Numbered from the stretch's first letter, positions 25,388-35,334 are shown. The stretch: 64,000 bases of DNA from Luteimonas sp. FCS-9 (GCF_001014645.1 NZ_LASZ01000011.1:1-64000); one strand, 5' to 3'. Numbers and translations: made by a program. Notes: a model not told the origin generated them from the letters alone.

Positions 25388-26461
25388 TCATGCCGCGCAG
25401 CTCGCTGGGTGCTGCGGCAGTTCGATGATGTCGGCGTGCACGGTGCCCGGATGGTCGTGGTCGGCGGCATCGACCATCACCTGCATCGGCCGCAGGCCCA
25501 GGCGCGCGAACAGCGCGAGGTCGCGCTCGGTGTCCGGGTTGCCGGTGGTCAGCAACTGCTCGCCGTAGAAGATCGAGTTCGCGCCGGCCAGGAAGCACAT
25601 CGCCTGCAGCTCGTCGCTCATGTCCTGGCGGCCGGCCGACAGCCGCACCATCGAGCGCGGCATCAGGATCCGCGCGACCGCGATCGTGCGCACGAAGTCG
25701 AACGGGTCGATCTGCGCGGTGCCGTGCAGCGGCGTGCCCTCGACCTGCACCAGCCGGTTGATCGGCACCGAATCGGGATGCGCCGGCAGGTTGGCCAGCG
25801 TGCGCAGCAGGCCGGCGCGCTGGCGGCCGCTCTCGCCCATGCCGACGATGCCGCCGCAGCAGGTCTTCAGGCCCGCCTCGCGCACGTGCTCGAGGGTGTC
25901 GAAGCGGTCCTGCAGGTCGCGCGTGCGGATGATCGCGTCGTAATACTCGGGATCGGTGTCGATGTTGTGGTTGTAGTAGTCCAGGCCCGCGTCCTTGAGC
26001 GCGCGCGCCTGCTCGCCGCTGAGCATGCCCAGCGTGGCGCAGGTCTCCAGGCCCAGCGCCTTGACCTCGCGGATCATCGCCGCGACCTTCGGGATGTCGC
26101 GGTCCTTGGGCGAGCGCCACGCCGCGCCCATGCAGAAGCGGGTCGCGCCGGCGGCCTTGGCCTGGCGCGCCTTCTCGAGCACCGCCTCGGTGGCCATCAG
26201 CTTCGTCGCGTCGACGCCGGTGTGATAGCGCTGCGCCTGCGGGCAGTAGGCGCAGTCCTCCGGGCAGCCGCCGGTCTTGACCGACAGCAGCGTGCTGACC
26301 TGGACCTCGGCCGGATCGAAGTGCTGGCGATGCACCTGCGCGGCGCGGAACAGCAGTTCGGTCAGTGGCAGCGCGAACAGCGCCTCGACCTCCGAACGGC
26401 TCCAGTCGTGACGCAGGGCGGGCTGGCCGGCGGCATCGCGGGCGTGGCTGACAACTGACAT
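25388..26461 (-). CDS. bioB: Biotin synthase BioB
   Basis: Radical-SAM enzyme inserting sulfur into dethiobiotin. It is 357 aa from the ATG at 26461 ([20 protein letters not shown]). The 4Fe-4S cluster motif [10 protein letters not shown] carries the three cysteines; conserved stretches include [34 protein letters not shown] and [12 protein letters not shown], the last with the 2Fe-2S arginine region. It is the first gene of the minus-strand biotin operon and is divergent from comF, with a BirA-type palindrome over its predicted promoter. Confidence 0.97.
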   Translation of the reverse strand: MSVVSHARDAAGQPALRHDWSRSEVEALFALPLTELLFRAAQVHRQHFDPAEVQVSTLLSVKTGGCPEDCAYCPQAQRYHTGVDATKLMATEAVLEKARQAKAAGATRFCMGAAWRSPKDRDIPKVAAMIREVKALGLETCATLGMLSGEQARALKDAGLDYYNHNIDTDPEYYDAIIRTRDLQDRFDTLEHVREAGLKTCCGGIVGMGESGRQRAGLLRTLANLPAHPDSVPINRLVQVEGTPLHGTAQIDPFDFVRTIAVARILMPRSMVRLSAGRQDMSDELQAMCFLAGANSIFYGEQLLTTGNPDTERDLALFARLGLRPMQVMVDAADHDHPGTVHADIIELPQHPASCAA

Positions 26462-26498
26462 GGCGGTTTTCCGACGGTCGCGGCGGGACAGGGCCGGC

Positions 26499-26554
26499 AG
26501 TCTGGAAAGCATGACGCAGGCTGTCAACCTGACGACCGGCCCGCCGGTTGACGA
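26499..26554 (-). promoter_or_regulatory. bioB promoter with BirA-type operator
   Basis: CTGTCAACC (26521-26529) and GGTTGACGA (26546-26554) are inverted with 16 bases between, the geometry of the BirA box TTGTAAACC-N16-GGTTTACAA. On the minus strand the left half site provides a perfect -35 TTGACA (26527-26522); CAGACT at 26504-26499 is a possible -10 at 17 bp. The start of transcription would lie about 30 nt before bioB. The site overlaps the first codons of comF. Confidence 0.65.
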
Positions 26555-27242
26555 GCGCGGGCCCCGGTGCTGGCTGCGACGGCTGTTCGCGGCGCGTTGC
26601 CTGGTGTGCGGGGAACGCGGCGACGACGGCCGCGCGCTGTGCGCGGCCTGTGCGGCGGCGCTGCCGTGGGCCGGCCCGGCCTGCGCGCGCTGCGCGGTCC
26701 CGCTGCCGGCCGGCGACGCGCTGTGCGGCGCCTGCCTGCGCCGCCCGCCGCCGCTCGACGCGGCGCACGCGGCGTTCGTCTACGGCTTCCCGGTCGATCG
26801 CCTGCTGCCGCGGCTGAAGTTCCACCGCGACCTGGCCGCCGGCGCCCTGCTGTCGGCGTCGATGGCGCGAGCACTGGCATCGCGGCCCCGGCCCGACGCG
26901 CTGGTGCCGGTGCCGCTGCACCCGGCGCGGCTGCGTACCCGCGGCTACGACCAGGCGCTCGAACTCACACGCCCGCTCGCCCGCGCACTGGGCCTGCCGC
27001 TGCGCACCGACCTGCTCCGGCGGCGGCGCGCGACGGCGCCACAATCCCGCCTCGACGCACCGGCGCGGCGCCGCAACGTCCGCGGCGCCTTCGCCGCGAC
27101 GGCACGCGGCCCGCTGCCTGCGCACGTCGCGTTGGTCGACGACGTCATGACCACCGGCGCGACGCTGCACGCGGCGGCGCTGGCCCTGCGCCGTCTCGGC
27201 GTCGCCCGGGTCGACGCCTGGGTCTGCGCGCGGGTGCCGTGA
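26511..27242 (+). CDS. comF: ComF-family phosphoribosyltransferase-like protein
   Basis: A 243-aa relative of ComF/GntX, needed for DNA uptake in naturally competent bacteria and of unclear role elsewhere. An N-terminal cysteine-rich zinc region has C30/C33, C44/C47, C58/C61 and C72/C75 ([25 protein letters not shown]). The phosphoribosyltransferase domain has [29 protein letters not shown] and the PRPP loop [12 protein letters not shown]. Divergent from bioB across 49 bp, a common arrangement. The ATG at 26511 lies inside the predicted bio operator. Confidence 0.9.
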   Translation: MTQAVNLTTGPPVDERGPRCWLRRLFAARCLVCGERGDDGRALCAACAAALPWAGPACARCAVPLPAGDALCGACLRRPPPLDAAHAAFVYGFPVDRLLPRLKFHRDLAAGALLSASMARALASRPRPDALVPVPLHPARLRTRGYDQALELTRPLARALGLPLRTDLLRRRRATAPQSRLDAPARRRNVRGAFAATARGPLPAHVALVDDVMTTGATLHAAALALRRLGVARVDAWVCARVP

Positions 27243-27286
27243 ACGCGCCGGGTACGATGGTGCGACGCCCCGACCCGGTCCTGCCC

Positions 27287-27775
27287 ATGCCGCGATCGCA
27301 TCCGCTGTCCGCCCTGCTCGTCCTGTGCGCCGTTCTCGCGCTGCCCGGTTGCGGGGGTACGCCCGCCGGACCGGCCGTCTCCGAGCGCTACGCCGACCTC
27401 GAACTGCATCTCGAACCCGCGCGCGACGAGGCGCCCGGCAGCGATGCGCCCCGCGCCTGGACCACCGACGACGGCCGCACGGTCCACCTGCGCCACGTCG
27501 ACACGATCCCCGGCACCGACATCCGCTCGATCCGCACCGTGGTCGGCGGCGACCGGCCCGCGGTCGCCTTCGAGCTCGCCGCACCGGGCGCCGCGCGGCT
27601 CCAGGCGCTGACCGCCGACCATGTCGGCCGGACGCTGGGCCTGGTCGCGAACGACCGCCTGCTGATCGCCGCGAACATCGCCGGCCCCTTCTCCGGCAGC
27701 TTCCAGGTCTCGACCGAGACGCACGAGGACGCCGAACGCCTGCGTCGCTCGCTGCTGGTCAGCGACGACCGGTAG
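27287..27775 (+). CDS. Lipoprotein with SecD P1-head-like domain
   Basis: A 162-aa lipoprotein (LLVLCAVLALPGC, lipobox LPGC). The mature part aligns by eye with the beta-rich P1 head of SecD: a VAFELAAPGAARLQALTADH segment, then VGRTLGLVANDRLLIAANIAG and GSFQVSTETHEDAERLRRSL, which echo SecD's TxxNVGKxxAVxxDGxxISAPxI and FS-x-EA pattern. Such stand-alone domains are seen in Xanthomonadaceae, with unknown role. Start at the ATG at 27287; 44 bp after comF. Confidence 0.72.
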   Translation: MPRSHPLSALLVLCAVLALPGCGGTPAGPAVSERYADLELHLEPARDEAPGSDAPRAWTTDDGRTVHLRHVDTIPGTDIRSIRTVVGGDRPAVAFELAAPGAARLQALTADHVGRTLGLVANDRLLIAANIAGPFSGSFQVSTETHEDAERLRRSLLVSDDR

Positions 27776-27779
27776 CTGC

Positions 27780-27813
27780 CCCCACCCAACCCTCCCCCGC
27801 ATGCGGGGGAGGG
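27780..27813. repeat. C/G-rich palindromic repeat, family 1
   Basis: CCCCCACCCAACCCTCCCCC, then GCatGC and GGGGGAGGG. Directly follows the lipoprotein stop and is one of two copies in the gap between convergent genes. Confidence 0.75.
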
Positions 27814-27890
27814 CAGTACACGCGAGCAACGCGCACGCCATCCAGTCTCCGCGCCCAATCGAGCGCTCCCCCAAAGTGCGCGCGCTTCGC

Positions 27891-27928
27891 TCCCTCCCCC
27901 GCCCGCGGGGGAGGGCTGGGGTGGGGGC
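27891..27928. repeat. C/G-rich palindromic repeat, family 1 (complete right arm)
   Basis: TCCCTCCCCCGC-cc-GCGGGGGAGGG then CTGGGGTGGGGGC. With the copy at 27780 in opposite arm order, it forms a tail-to-tail pair around 80 bp without other features. Confidence 0.75.
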
Positions 27929-27962
27929 GACCGCGCGCGGCCCCGCCGACGACACCGGGACT

Positions 27963-28793
27963 TCAGCCGCGCAGCGCGCGGGCATGGTGGGCGATGTGCT
28001 CGCCGATGAAGCTGGCGATGAAGTAGTAGCTGTGGTCGTGGCCCGGATGCAGGCGCAGCGTCAGCGGATGGCCGGCGGCGTCGCACGCAGCCTGCAGCAG
28101 TTGCGGGCGCAGTTGGCCGTCGAGGAACTCGTCGGCCGCGCCCTGGTCGATCAGCAGCGGCAGGCGCTCGCGCGCGGTGGCCACCAGCGCGGTCGCGTCC
28201 CAGGCCTGCCAGGTGCTGCGGTCGTCGCCCAGATAGGCCGAGAAGGCTTTCTCGCCCCACGGCACCTGGCTGGGCGCGACGATCGGCGAGAACGCCGACA
28301 CGCTGCGGTAGCGCCCCGGGTGCTTGAGCGCGATCACCAGCGCACCGTGGCCGCCCATCGAATGCCCGCTGATCGCGCGTGCGTCGGTGACCGGGAAATG
28401 CGCTTCGATCAGCGCAGGCAGTTCGCGCGCGACATAGTCATGCATGCGGTAGTGCGTCGACCACGGCGCCTGCGTCGCATCGATGTAGAAGCCCGCGCCT
28501 TGGCCGAGGTCGTAGCCCTCGGCATCGGCCACGCCCTCGCCGCGCGGGCTGGTGTCGGGCGCGACGACGATGACGCCATGCTCGGCCGCATAGCGCTGCG
28601 CGCCGGCCTTGGTGATGAAGTTCTGCTCGTTGCAGGTCAGCCCGCTGAGCCAGTACAGCACCGGCAGTTGTTCCTGTTCCGCCTGCGGCGGCAGATAGAC
28701 CGCGAACCGCATCGTGCAGCCGAGCGTGTCCGAGGCGTGTTCGTAGACGTCCTGCCAGCCGCCGAAGCTGGCGCGGTGTTCGATGCGTTTCAT
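27963..28793 (-). CDS. frmB: S-formylglutathione hydrolase
   Basis: Esterase that hydrolyses S-formylglutathione to formate and glutathione, the second step of glutathione-dependent formaldehyde removal. 276 aa from the ATG at 28793 (MKRIEHRASFGGWQDVYEH). Esterase-D family features: LSGLTCNEQNFITKAG, nucleophile SGHSMGGHGAL, acid in DQGAADEFL and histidine in GHDHSYYFI. It is the last gene of the frm operon. Also called fghA. Confidence 0.95.
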   Translation of the reverse strand: MKRIEHRASFGGWQDVYEHASDTLGCTMRFAVYLPPQAEQEQLPVLYWLSGLTCNEQNFITKAGAQRYAAEHGVIVVAPDTSPRGEGVADAEGYDLGQGAGFYIDATQAPWSTHYRMHDYVARELPALIEAHFPVTDARAISGHSMGGHGALVIALKHPGRYRSVSAFSPIVAPSQVPWGEKAFSAYLGDDRSTWQAWDATALVATARERLPLLIDQGAADEFLDGQLRPQLLQAACDAAGHPLTLRLHPGHDHSYYFIASFIGEHIAHHARALRG

Positions 28794-28816
28794 GAGGCGC
28801 TCCTGCACGCCGGCCT

Positions 28817-29161
28817 TTAGCCGGCCCGTGTATTGATCAGTTCATCCAGCTGCGAGAGAAGACGCAGCAGCGGTTGGGCATCGGGCTGGCCGTCGAGATT
28901 GCGATAGGCGGCCACCGCCACGTCACTGCGCGGTGGCCATTGGCCACCGGCACGTGCCTCGTGCAGGCGCGGCAGGAACACCTGCGCCAACCAGTGCTCG
29001 AACGGCATCTCGTCGATGCCGAACGGTGACGCCACCGCGCGCGGCGCACCCACCTCGCCGTCGACCCAGCCCAGCGCGCGCAGCGCCTGCTCGATCGGCT
29101 CGACCAGGGCCGCGCGCGGATCGACCTCACGCGGCCCACGCAGGGCGCCGAACCAGCCCAC
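28817..29161 (-). CDS. YqcC-family (DUF446) protein
   Basis: A 114-aa protein matching the YqcC family: ALVEPIEQALRALGWVDGEV, then SPFGIDEMPFEHWLAQVFLP and a leucine-rich end LLRLLSQLDELIN. E. coli YqcC is next to the tRNA pseudouridine synthase truC and its function is unknown. Here it lies between frmA and frmB. The GTG at 29161 is the best start, 8 bp after frmA's stop; no ribosome site is obvious, so coupling to frmA translation is likely. Confidence 0.8.
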   Translation of the reverse strand: MGWFGALRGPREVDPRAALVEPIEQALRALGWVDGEVGAPRAVASPFGIDEMPFEHWLAQVFLPRLHEARAGGQWPPRSDVAVAAYRNLDGQPDAQPLLRLLSQLDELINTRAG

Positions 29162-29169
29162 GCCCGGGC

Positions 29170-30598
<1,429 letters not shown>

Positions 30599-30614
30599 GG
30601 CCGGGCTCCTCGGG

Positions 30615-30631
30615 TACTGGGGTGGAGTATA
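30615..30631 (-). promoter_or_regulatory. FrmR operator overlapping frm -10 box
   Basis: TACTGGGGTGGAGTA at 30615-30629 (plus strand) is a near-ideal RcnR/FrmR-type site, TACT-G-rich-AGTA. On the minus strand TATACT (30631-30626) is a good -10 for the frm operon, so a bound repressor would block transcription start. Confidence 0.7.
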
Positions 30632-30804
30632 ACGCACTGGAGCGGTCGTGCGCTTCTATGCCTGCGTCTCCCGAGCCCGGTCCGCTCTCCTGGCGACGCG
30701 TCTGTTCAGTCGGAACATCCGGGTTCAGCCACGAACGCTTCACCCAGCGTCCTCTACCCTGTGCTCGACACTCGTGCGCGCGCGCACGGGACAGGGGCTG
30801 ATCG

Positions 30805-31218
30805 ATGAACGGACAACGGGGTTTCACGCTGATCGAACTGATGGTCGTGGTCGCGATCGTCGCGGTTCTGGCCGCCATCGCGTTTCCCAATTACACGCGC
30901 TACGTCCAGCGGAGCAAGGTCCGGACGGCGCAGGCCGACCTCCAGGCGCTGGCCGCCAACGCCGAGAGCCACCGCCAGAGACGGCTGGCGTATCCCCAGG
31001 GCACGGCCAAGACGACCGACGAGCTGCGCACGGTCTTCCCCGGCTGGGCGCCTGCCTCGAAGAGTGCCGACTTCGGCTTCGCGTATGCGCCCAAACCCGG
31101 CTACACCCTGACCGCGACCGGCACCGGTCGGCTGTCCGGCTGTACGTTGGCGATCAATGCGGCCAACGTCAGGACCGCGACCGCCGGATGCGCGGCGTTC
31201 GGGGATGTGGCGTGGTAG
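30805..31218 (+). CDS. pilE: Type IV minor pilin PilE
   Basis: A 137-aa minor pilin. The prepilin peptidase site is G6-F7 in QRGFTLIELMVVVAIVAVLA with Glu at mature position 5, followed by the long hydrophobic helix and YVQRSKVRTAQADLQALAAN. The C-terminal head has a two-cysteine loop (GCTLAINAANVRTATAGC) as in PilE-type pilins. It leads a five-gene operon, instead of closing it as in Pseudomonas fimU-pilVWXY1Y2E. A PilE-like homologue lacking the cleavage motif lies at the other end of the cluster. Confidence 0.9.
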   Translation: MNGQRGFTLIELMVVVAIVAVLAAIAFPNYTRYVQRSKVRTAQADLQALAANAESHRQRRLAYPQGTAKTTDELRTVFPGWAPASKSADFGFAYAPKPGYTLTATGTGRLSGCTLAINAANVRTATAGCAAFGDVAW

Positions 31219-31787
31219 CGACCGCGCCGCGTCGGCACGGCACCGATGCCGATCGGACGGCACAGGGCGGATTCACGCTGATCGAACTGATGGTCACGAT
31301 CGCGGTCATGGCCCTGCTCGCGCTGGCAGCGCTGCCGTTCACCCGGAACTGGGTGGATGGGACGCGCGAGATCCGTGCACGCAGCAGCCTCATCGAAGCG
31401 GTCGGCCAGGCACGCGCACTGGCGATGCGCAATCCGTACGGTCTTCCGACCACCGATGCGACCGGCACGCCACTGGCGACCGCTGCCGTGCTGTACGACG
31501 GCGAAACGGCGATGCTCTGCGTGGTGCAGCGCGACCACGACCGGCAATGGACGGCGAGTTCGTGCCCCCTCGATGCCGCAGGTGATGCGGACGTGCCATG
31601 GCGCGCACAGATCACCAGCCCCGGGGACCTCGCGCTGGCGGCCGACGGCGCGGCGTTTCGCTGCGCCGCGTACGACAGCCGCGGCCGCACGCAGCTGGCG
31701 CCCGACCTGGGACGCGCCTGCACGACGGCCGCGACAATCACGGTGACCGCCGGGCAGCAGGGAGGCATCGATGCACCGCTGCTCTGA
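31212..31787 (+). CDS. fimT: GspH/FimT-family pseudopilin
   Basis: A 191-aa minor pilin of the GspH/FimT type. The leader ends at G20 in AQGGFTLIELMVTIAVMALL with the conserved Glu5. The head has TREIRARSSLIEAVGQARAL, then two disulfide-capable cysteines in FRCAAYDSRG and GRACTTAATI. I start it at the GTG at 31212, which overlaps the pilE stop and has GGGGAT ahead. FimT proteins prime pilus assembly, and some bind DNA during uptake. Confidence 0.85.
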   Translation: MVATAPRRHGTDADRTAQGGFTLIELMVTIAVMALLALAALPFTRNWVDGTREIRARSSLIEAVGQARALAMRNPYGLPTTDATGTPLATAAVLYDGETAMLCVVQRDHDRQWTASSCPLDAAGDADVPWRAQITSPGDLALAADGAAFRCAAYDSRGRTQLAPDLGRACTTAATITVTAGQQGGIDAPLL

Positions 31788-32247
31788 TCGGAAGCCCCAT
31801 CGCGAGCGGGGCGACGTTCTGCTCGAAGCGCTTGTGGGCGTAGCGCTCACCGCGGTGATCGGCGCCGGCATGGCGTATGTCGTCTCCCGCATCCTGGCCA
31901 CACAGTACGAGGCGAAGGTGGAGAACCTCGCCGTCGAGGCGGTGCGGCAGCGGCTGCAGATCGAGGGGCTGGGCCTGTGCCCGGACGCGGCGGCCGCCGC
32001 CCCGACACTGTCGCTGCCGGGGCGCACGCTGACGCCCGACATCCAATGCACGTCGGCGTCCACGGCGACGCTGACGGTCGCCCTGTCCGCGGGCAGCGTG
32101 TCGAAGGTCGTGTCATTGCCTCGCGAGATCGTCGTCCGGGTGCCGGCGACCGAGCTCCAGGTCGCCACACCCGCCGGTGGCGACGGCACCGCACTGGTCG
32201 TGGGCACCTGCCAATCCGCTGGGACAGGATGCGCAGGCACGCCATGA
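31771..32247 (+). CDS. pilV: PilV-type minor pilin
   Basis: A 158-aa minor pilin. The leader is short and charged (MHRCSDRKPHRERG) with cleavage after G14; the mature start is DVLLEALVGVALTAVIGAGM with Glu5 present. The head is small and ends with two cysteines (GTCQSAGTGCAGTP). The start overlaps the end of fimT by 17 bp and its stop overlaps the pilW start (ATGA), so translation is coupled. PilV joins the PilVWX tip complex. Confidence 0.82.
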   Translation: MHRCSDRKPHRERGDVLLEALVGVALTAVIGAGMAYVVSRILATQYEAKVENLAVEAVRQRLQIEGLGLCPDAAAAAPTLSLPGRTLTPDIQCTSASTATLTVALSAGSVSKVVSLPREIVVRVPATELQVATPAGGDGTALVVGTCQSAGTGCAGTP

Positions 32248-32960
32248 CCGTCCCCCTCGCCCCGCCCCGCCGCTGCCGCGGGCAGACCCTGATCGGCATG
32301 ATGGTCGGCGTGCTGATCGCCCTGCTGACGATCGCGGCCATGCTCGCGATCTACCGGCTGGTGGTGGACGTGTCGGGGACCGCATCGCGCGAGGCGCAAC
32401 GCGATGGACAGGTGGGCTCGGGTCTGCTCGCCGCGCAGATCGAGCTGCAGCAGGCCGGCTATGGCCTGGCCGCATCGGGTACGCCGGAGGACACGCTGTC
32501 GGTCCGCAGCCTGCCCGACGACGGGCTCGCCCAAGTGGTGTGGCGCTACCGGCCGCCAGGCGATACGGTCGACAAGTGCGCGGGGTTGCGGGTCCAGACC
32601 TCCCCGGTGGACGCCGCCGGAAGGTCGACGCTGGAGTTGCTGCTGCCGCGCGTCTGCACCAGCGCCGCCGTCGAGCACGACAGCGCGTGGCAGCGGCAAT
32701 TGCTGGCAGCCTACGATCGGGCCTGGACCGATCGCAGCGGCGAGGCGATCGATGACGACACCGGCGGCACGACGTTGTCGGCGCCGCAGTTCGAGATCTC
32801 GCTCGACAAGGGGAACGGCTGCACGCTTCCGTATGCACAGCAACAGGTCGATGCCGCCTTCCCGGGCGTTGCACGCCTCATGCTCGTCGCCGGCGGCCGG
32901 ACGCTGTTCGCCAGCTGCCTGCCCAACATCGTCGTCGCCGCGGCGGACGGGACCCCATGA
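32244..32960 (+). CDS. pilW: PilW-type minor pilin
   Basis: A 238-aa minor pilin. The leader cleaves after G13 in CRGQTLIGMMVGVLIALLTI; the mature position-5 residue is Gly rather than the usual Glu. PilW features follow: a long helix with DGQVGSGLLAAQIELQQAGY and a large cysteine-containing head (KCAGLR, RVCTSA, NGCTLP, ASCLP). It overlaps pilV upstream and the next gene downstream. Probably part of the tip complex. Symbol by synteny and shape only. Confidence 0.78.
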   Translation: MTVPLAPPRRCRGQTLIGMMVGVLIALLTIAAMLAIYRLVVDVSGTASREAQRDGQVGSGLLAAQIELQQAGYGLAASGTPEDTLSVRSLPDDGLAQVVWRYRPPGDTVDKCAGLRVQTSPVDAAGRSTLELLLPRVCTSAAVEHDSAWQRQLLAAYDRAWTDRSGEAIDDDTGGTTLSAPQFEISLDKGNGCTLPYAQQQVDAAFPGVARLMLVAGGRTLFASCLPNIVVAAADGTP

Positions 32961-35305
32961 CACGTTCGTCCACAGACGCGCGACAGCGGGGCGTCGCCAC
33001 GATCCTGATTCTGCTGATGGTCGGGCTGGCGGTGTCGGTGGCCGCGCTGGCCACGGTGTATGCATTGCAGGGCAGCCAACAGCGGCAGCTCACGACCCAT
33101 TCGACGACGGCAGCGCAGGGCGCCGCGTGGCGCGGGGTCGAGGTGGTGCGCGGCCTTGTGGAGGCCCTGACGGTCGACGAGTTCTACGGGCCGATGACGC
33201 AGGACGCCGGCGGCGGTGTCCGTGTGGAGATTCCCGGCACCGGCGGGGAATCACGGCTGTGCTGGGAGTACGGGGGCCATGCGGCCGGTGGGCTGTCCGG
33301 CCAGGCGCTGGCGCGGATCGGCGTGGAGCGTGCGGCGATCGTCCGCGTCTGCGAGCCCGAGACGACGGGCGGCACCTACCAGGTCACGGCGCACGTCACC
33401 GGCTTCTCGGGGGAAGCCGATCCCGACGGCGCGCGGGTGCGGACGACATCGACGGTCGAGGCCGTCTACGAAGTGCAGCCGGCCACCACGACGGCCGCGC
33501 CGGGCGGCGGCGGCGGCGGTGGCGGGACGCTCGGCGTCGTCGAGTTGCGTCGGGATCTCGACATGACCGGCGGCATCAAGGTGCTGGGCGGCCAGAACGC
33601 GAACTTCAACGTCCAGGGCAACGTCAATCTGGACAATGCCAGCATCGATGGCATCAACACCCTGCGTGCGACCGGCAACGTGCGGATCGGCAGCGGCATC
33701 AAGGTCAACACCGTCTACGCCAATGGCGACGTCACCTTGACCGGCAGCGCCTCGGTCTCGCAGATTTTCGCGCGCGGCAATGTCCGCATCGAGGGCGGCG
33801 CCAATCCGCTGAGCATCCGCTCCAACGGTGTCGTGACGTTCGCCGGCGGCAGCGGCGCCGTCGTCGAGGCCGTCGGCGGGATCGTCGTCACCGGCGGGGG
33901 CGTGACGATCACCACCGCGATCACCGAAGGCGACATCACCTGGAGCGGAACCGGCGGCGGCGCCTCGAACCTGCGTGCAGGCGGCAACGTCAACTATGCC
34001 GGCGGCCAGCGCGCAGCAATCGTCGCCGGCGGTACCGTGACGGTCGGCGGCGGCGGCGCGAGCACCGTGCAGGCTGGCGGCCCGGTCCGGCATCAGAGTT
34101 ACGGCACGATCGACTCGATCGTCACCAGCGCCGACGTGTTCCTGACCGGCAGCGGTTCGGCGACGCAGGTGCGCAGCGGTGGTCACACCTATCTGCAGGG
34201 GTCGGGCAGCATCGGCACGATCAACGGTCGCGGCTCGCTGACCGTCTCGGCCTGGCAAAGCGTCGGGGGCGGCACGATCGGCGGGCCGCTGTACAAGACC
34301 GAGCAGTGGAACGGCAACGTGCGCGTCACCGTGCAGCCGGGGTATACGGTCGACATCCCCGCGGTCGCGCGCCCGGTCGTCGAGCGGGTGGGCGAGATCG
34401 CGCTGTCGCCGCTGGTCGTGGATGTCTACCCGCTCCGGGCGGCCGCCAATTACGTATTCGAATGGATCGACACCAGGATCCGCGTCACGGTGGCCAACGT
34501 CAGCGGCATCCCCGATGGTCAGTACGTGCTCGGAAACCGCGTCGCGAACTACAACACCTATCCCGATTGGCTGTGCCGCCCGGAGCACATGTCGGGGCAG
34601 ACGTGCACGCGCCCGGTCGCGACGATCTGCCAGGGTTTTTCGCCGCAGAATGGATGCTTCAGCCGGTCGGGGACGACCTGGACAGTCAACGGCACCTCGA
34701 TGGCGCGCGGCATCGCCTGGTTCGACGGCGATCTGTCGCTCGGCAACGGCACCTACGTCGCGACGTTCTTGGCGGCCGGCAACATCTCGACCGCGGGAGG
34801 GCACCGCACGCTGTCGCCGAACTACGCGGGCTACGCCGCGGTGTGCACCAATGCCACACCTGCCGGCACCAGCCTGGGGGTCAATCCGGACTTCGCCACG
34901 CTGGTTCCGCTCAATCTCTGCGATCTGGAGGCGCGCAGCCTGCGCGCGAACGCGCTGGGCAATACCGGCTACATCGCCGGCGGCACCGCGCCGGGTACCC
35001 GCGACTACATCGGGGGCGACATTTCGATCGGTGCTTCGTCCCGCGTCGACGGCGCGGTCACGGCCGGCAACGTCCTCACCACGGGCGGCAGCACGACGAT
35101 CAGCGGCCGCGTCGTATCGGCCGGCCAGCGGAGGGGAGATACGACGCCGGCCCGCTTCGGCGGCAGTACGACGATCGATCTCACCGGCGGCGCGGCTGGC
35201 TACGACCCCGACGCGGATCCGCCGTGCATGGGTTCCGATTGCGGTGGCGGAGACACCACCGAAACGCCTGCGGTCGCCACGCTACGCTGGTCGCGCTATC
35301 TGTGA
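32957..35305 (+). CDS. Giant PilX-like minor pilin with beta-solenoid domain
   Basis: A 782-aa protein, about four times the length of PilX. Residues 10-37 (RGVATILILLMVGLAVSVAAL) are a PilX-type leader/helix without Glu5, followed by the PilX-like TTHSTTAAQGAAWRGVEVVR. After a head with two cysteines and a linker of eight glycines (about 184-191) comes a bactofilin- or pectate-lyase-like solenoid (about 195-450) of roughly twelve 17-18-residue coils such as LRAGGNVNYAGGQRAAI. A cysteine-rich segment (CRPEHMSGQTC, ATICQGF, NGCF) and a second short run of coils (GAVTAGNVLTTGGSTTISGR) follow, ending with CMGSDC. It occupies the place of PilX and PilY1. Likely surface or pilus-tip exposed; ligand unknown. 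Confidence 0.8.
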   Translation: MTRSSTDARQRGVATILILLMVGLAVSVAALATVYALQGSQQRQLTTHSTTAAQGAAWRGVEVVRGLVEALTVDEFYGPMTQDAGGGVRVEIPGTGGESRLCWEYGGHAAGGLSGQALARIGVERAAIVRVCEPETTGGTYQVTAHVTGFSGEADPDGARVRTTSTVEAVYEVQPATTTAAPGGGGGGGGTLGVVELRRDLDMTGGIKVLGGQNANFNVQGNVNLDNASIDGINTLRATGNVRIGSGIKVNTVYANGDVTLTGSASVSQIFARGNVRIEGGANPLSIRSNGVVTFAGGSGAVVEAVGGIVVTGGGVTITTAITEGDITWSGTGGGASNLRAGGNVNYAGGQRAAIVAGGTVTVGGGGASTVQAGGPVRHQSYGTIDSIVTSADVFLTGSGSATQVRSGGHTYLQGSGSIGTINGRGSLTVSAWQSVGGGTIGGPLYKTEQWNGNVRVTVQPGYTVDIPAVARPVVERVGEIALSPLVVDVYPLRAAANYVFEWIDTRIRVTVANVSGIPDGQYVLGNRVANYNTYPDWLCRPEHMSGQTCTRPVATICQGFSPQNGCFSRSGTTWTVNGTSMARGIAWFDGDLSLGNGTYVATFLAAGNISTAGGHRTLSPNYAGYAAVCTNATPAGTSLGVNPDFATLVPLNLCDLEARSLRANALGNTGYIAGGTAPGTRDYIGGDISIGASSRVDGAVTAGNVLTTGGSTTISGRVVSAGQRRGDTTPARFGGSTTIDLTGGAAGYDPDADPPCMGSDCGGGDTTETPAVATLRWSRYL

Positions 35306-35334
35306 TCCAAAGCCGCGCCGTTCGCGCGGATGCC

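Noticed and set aside
33500..35200. Possible tandem DNA repeats or CRISPR in the solenoid gene
   Set aside because: The repetition is at the protein level only (17-18-residue coils with varied codons); there are no identical DNA repeats with spacers.
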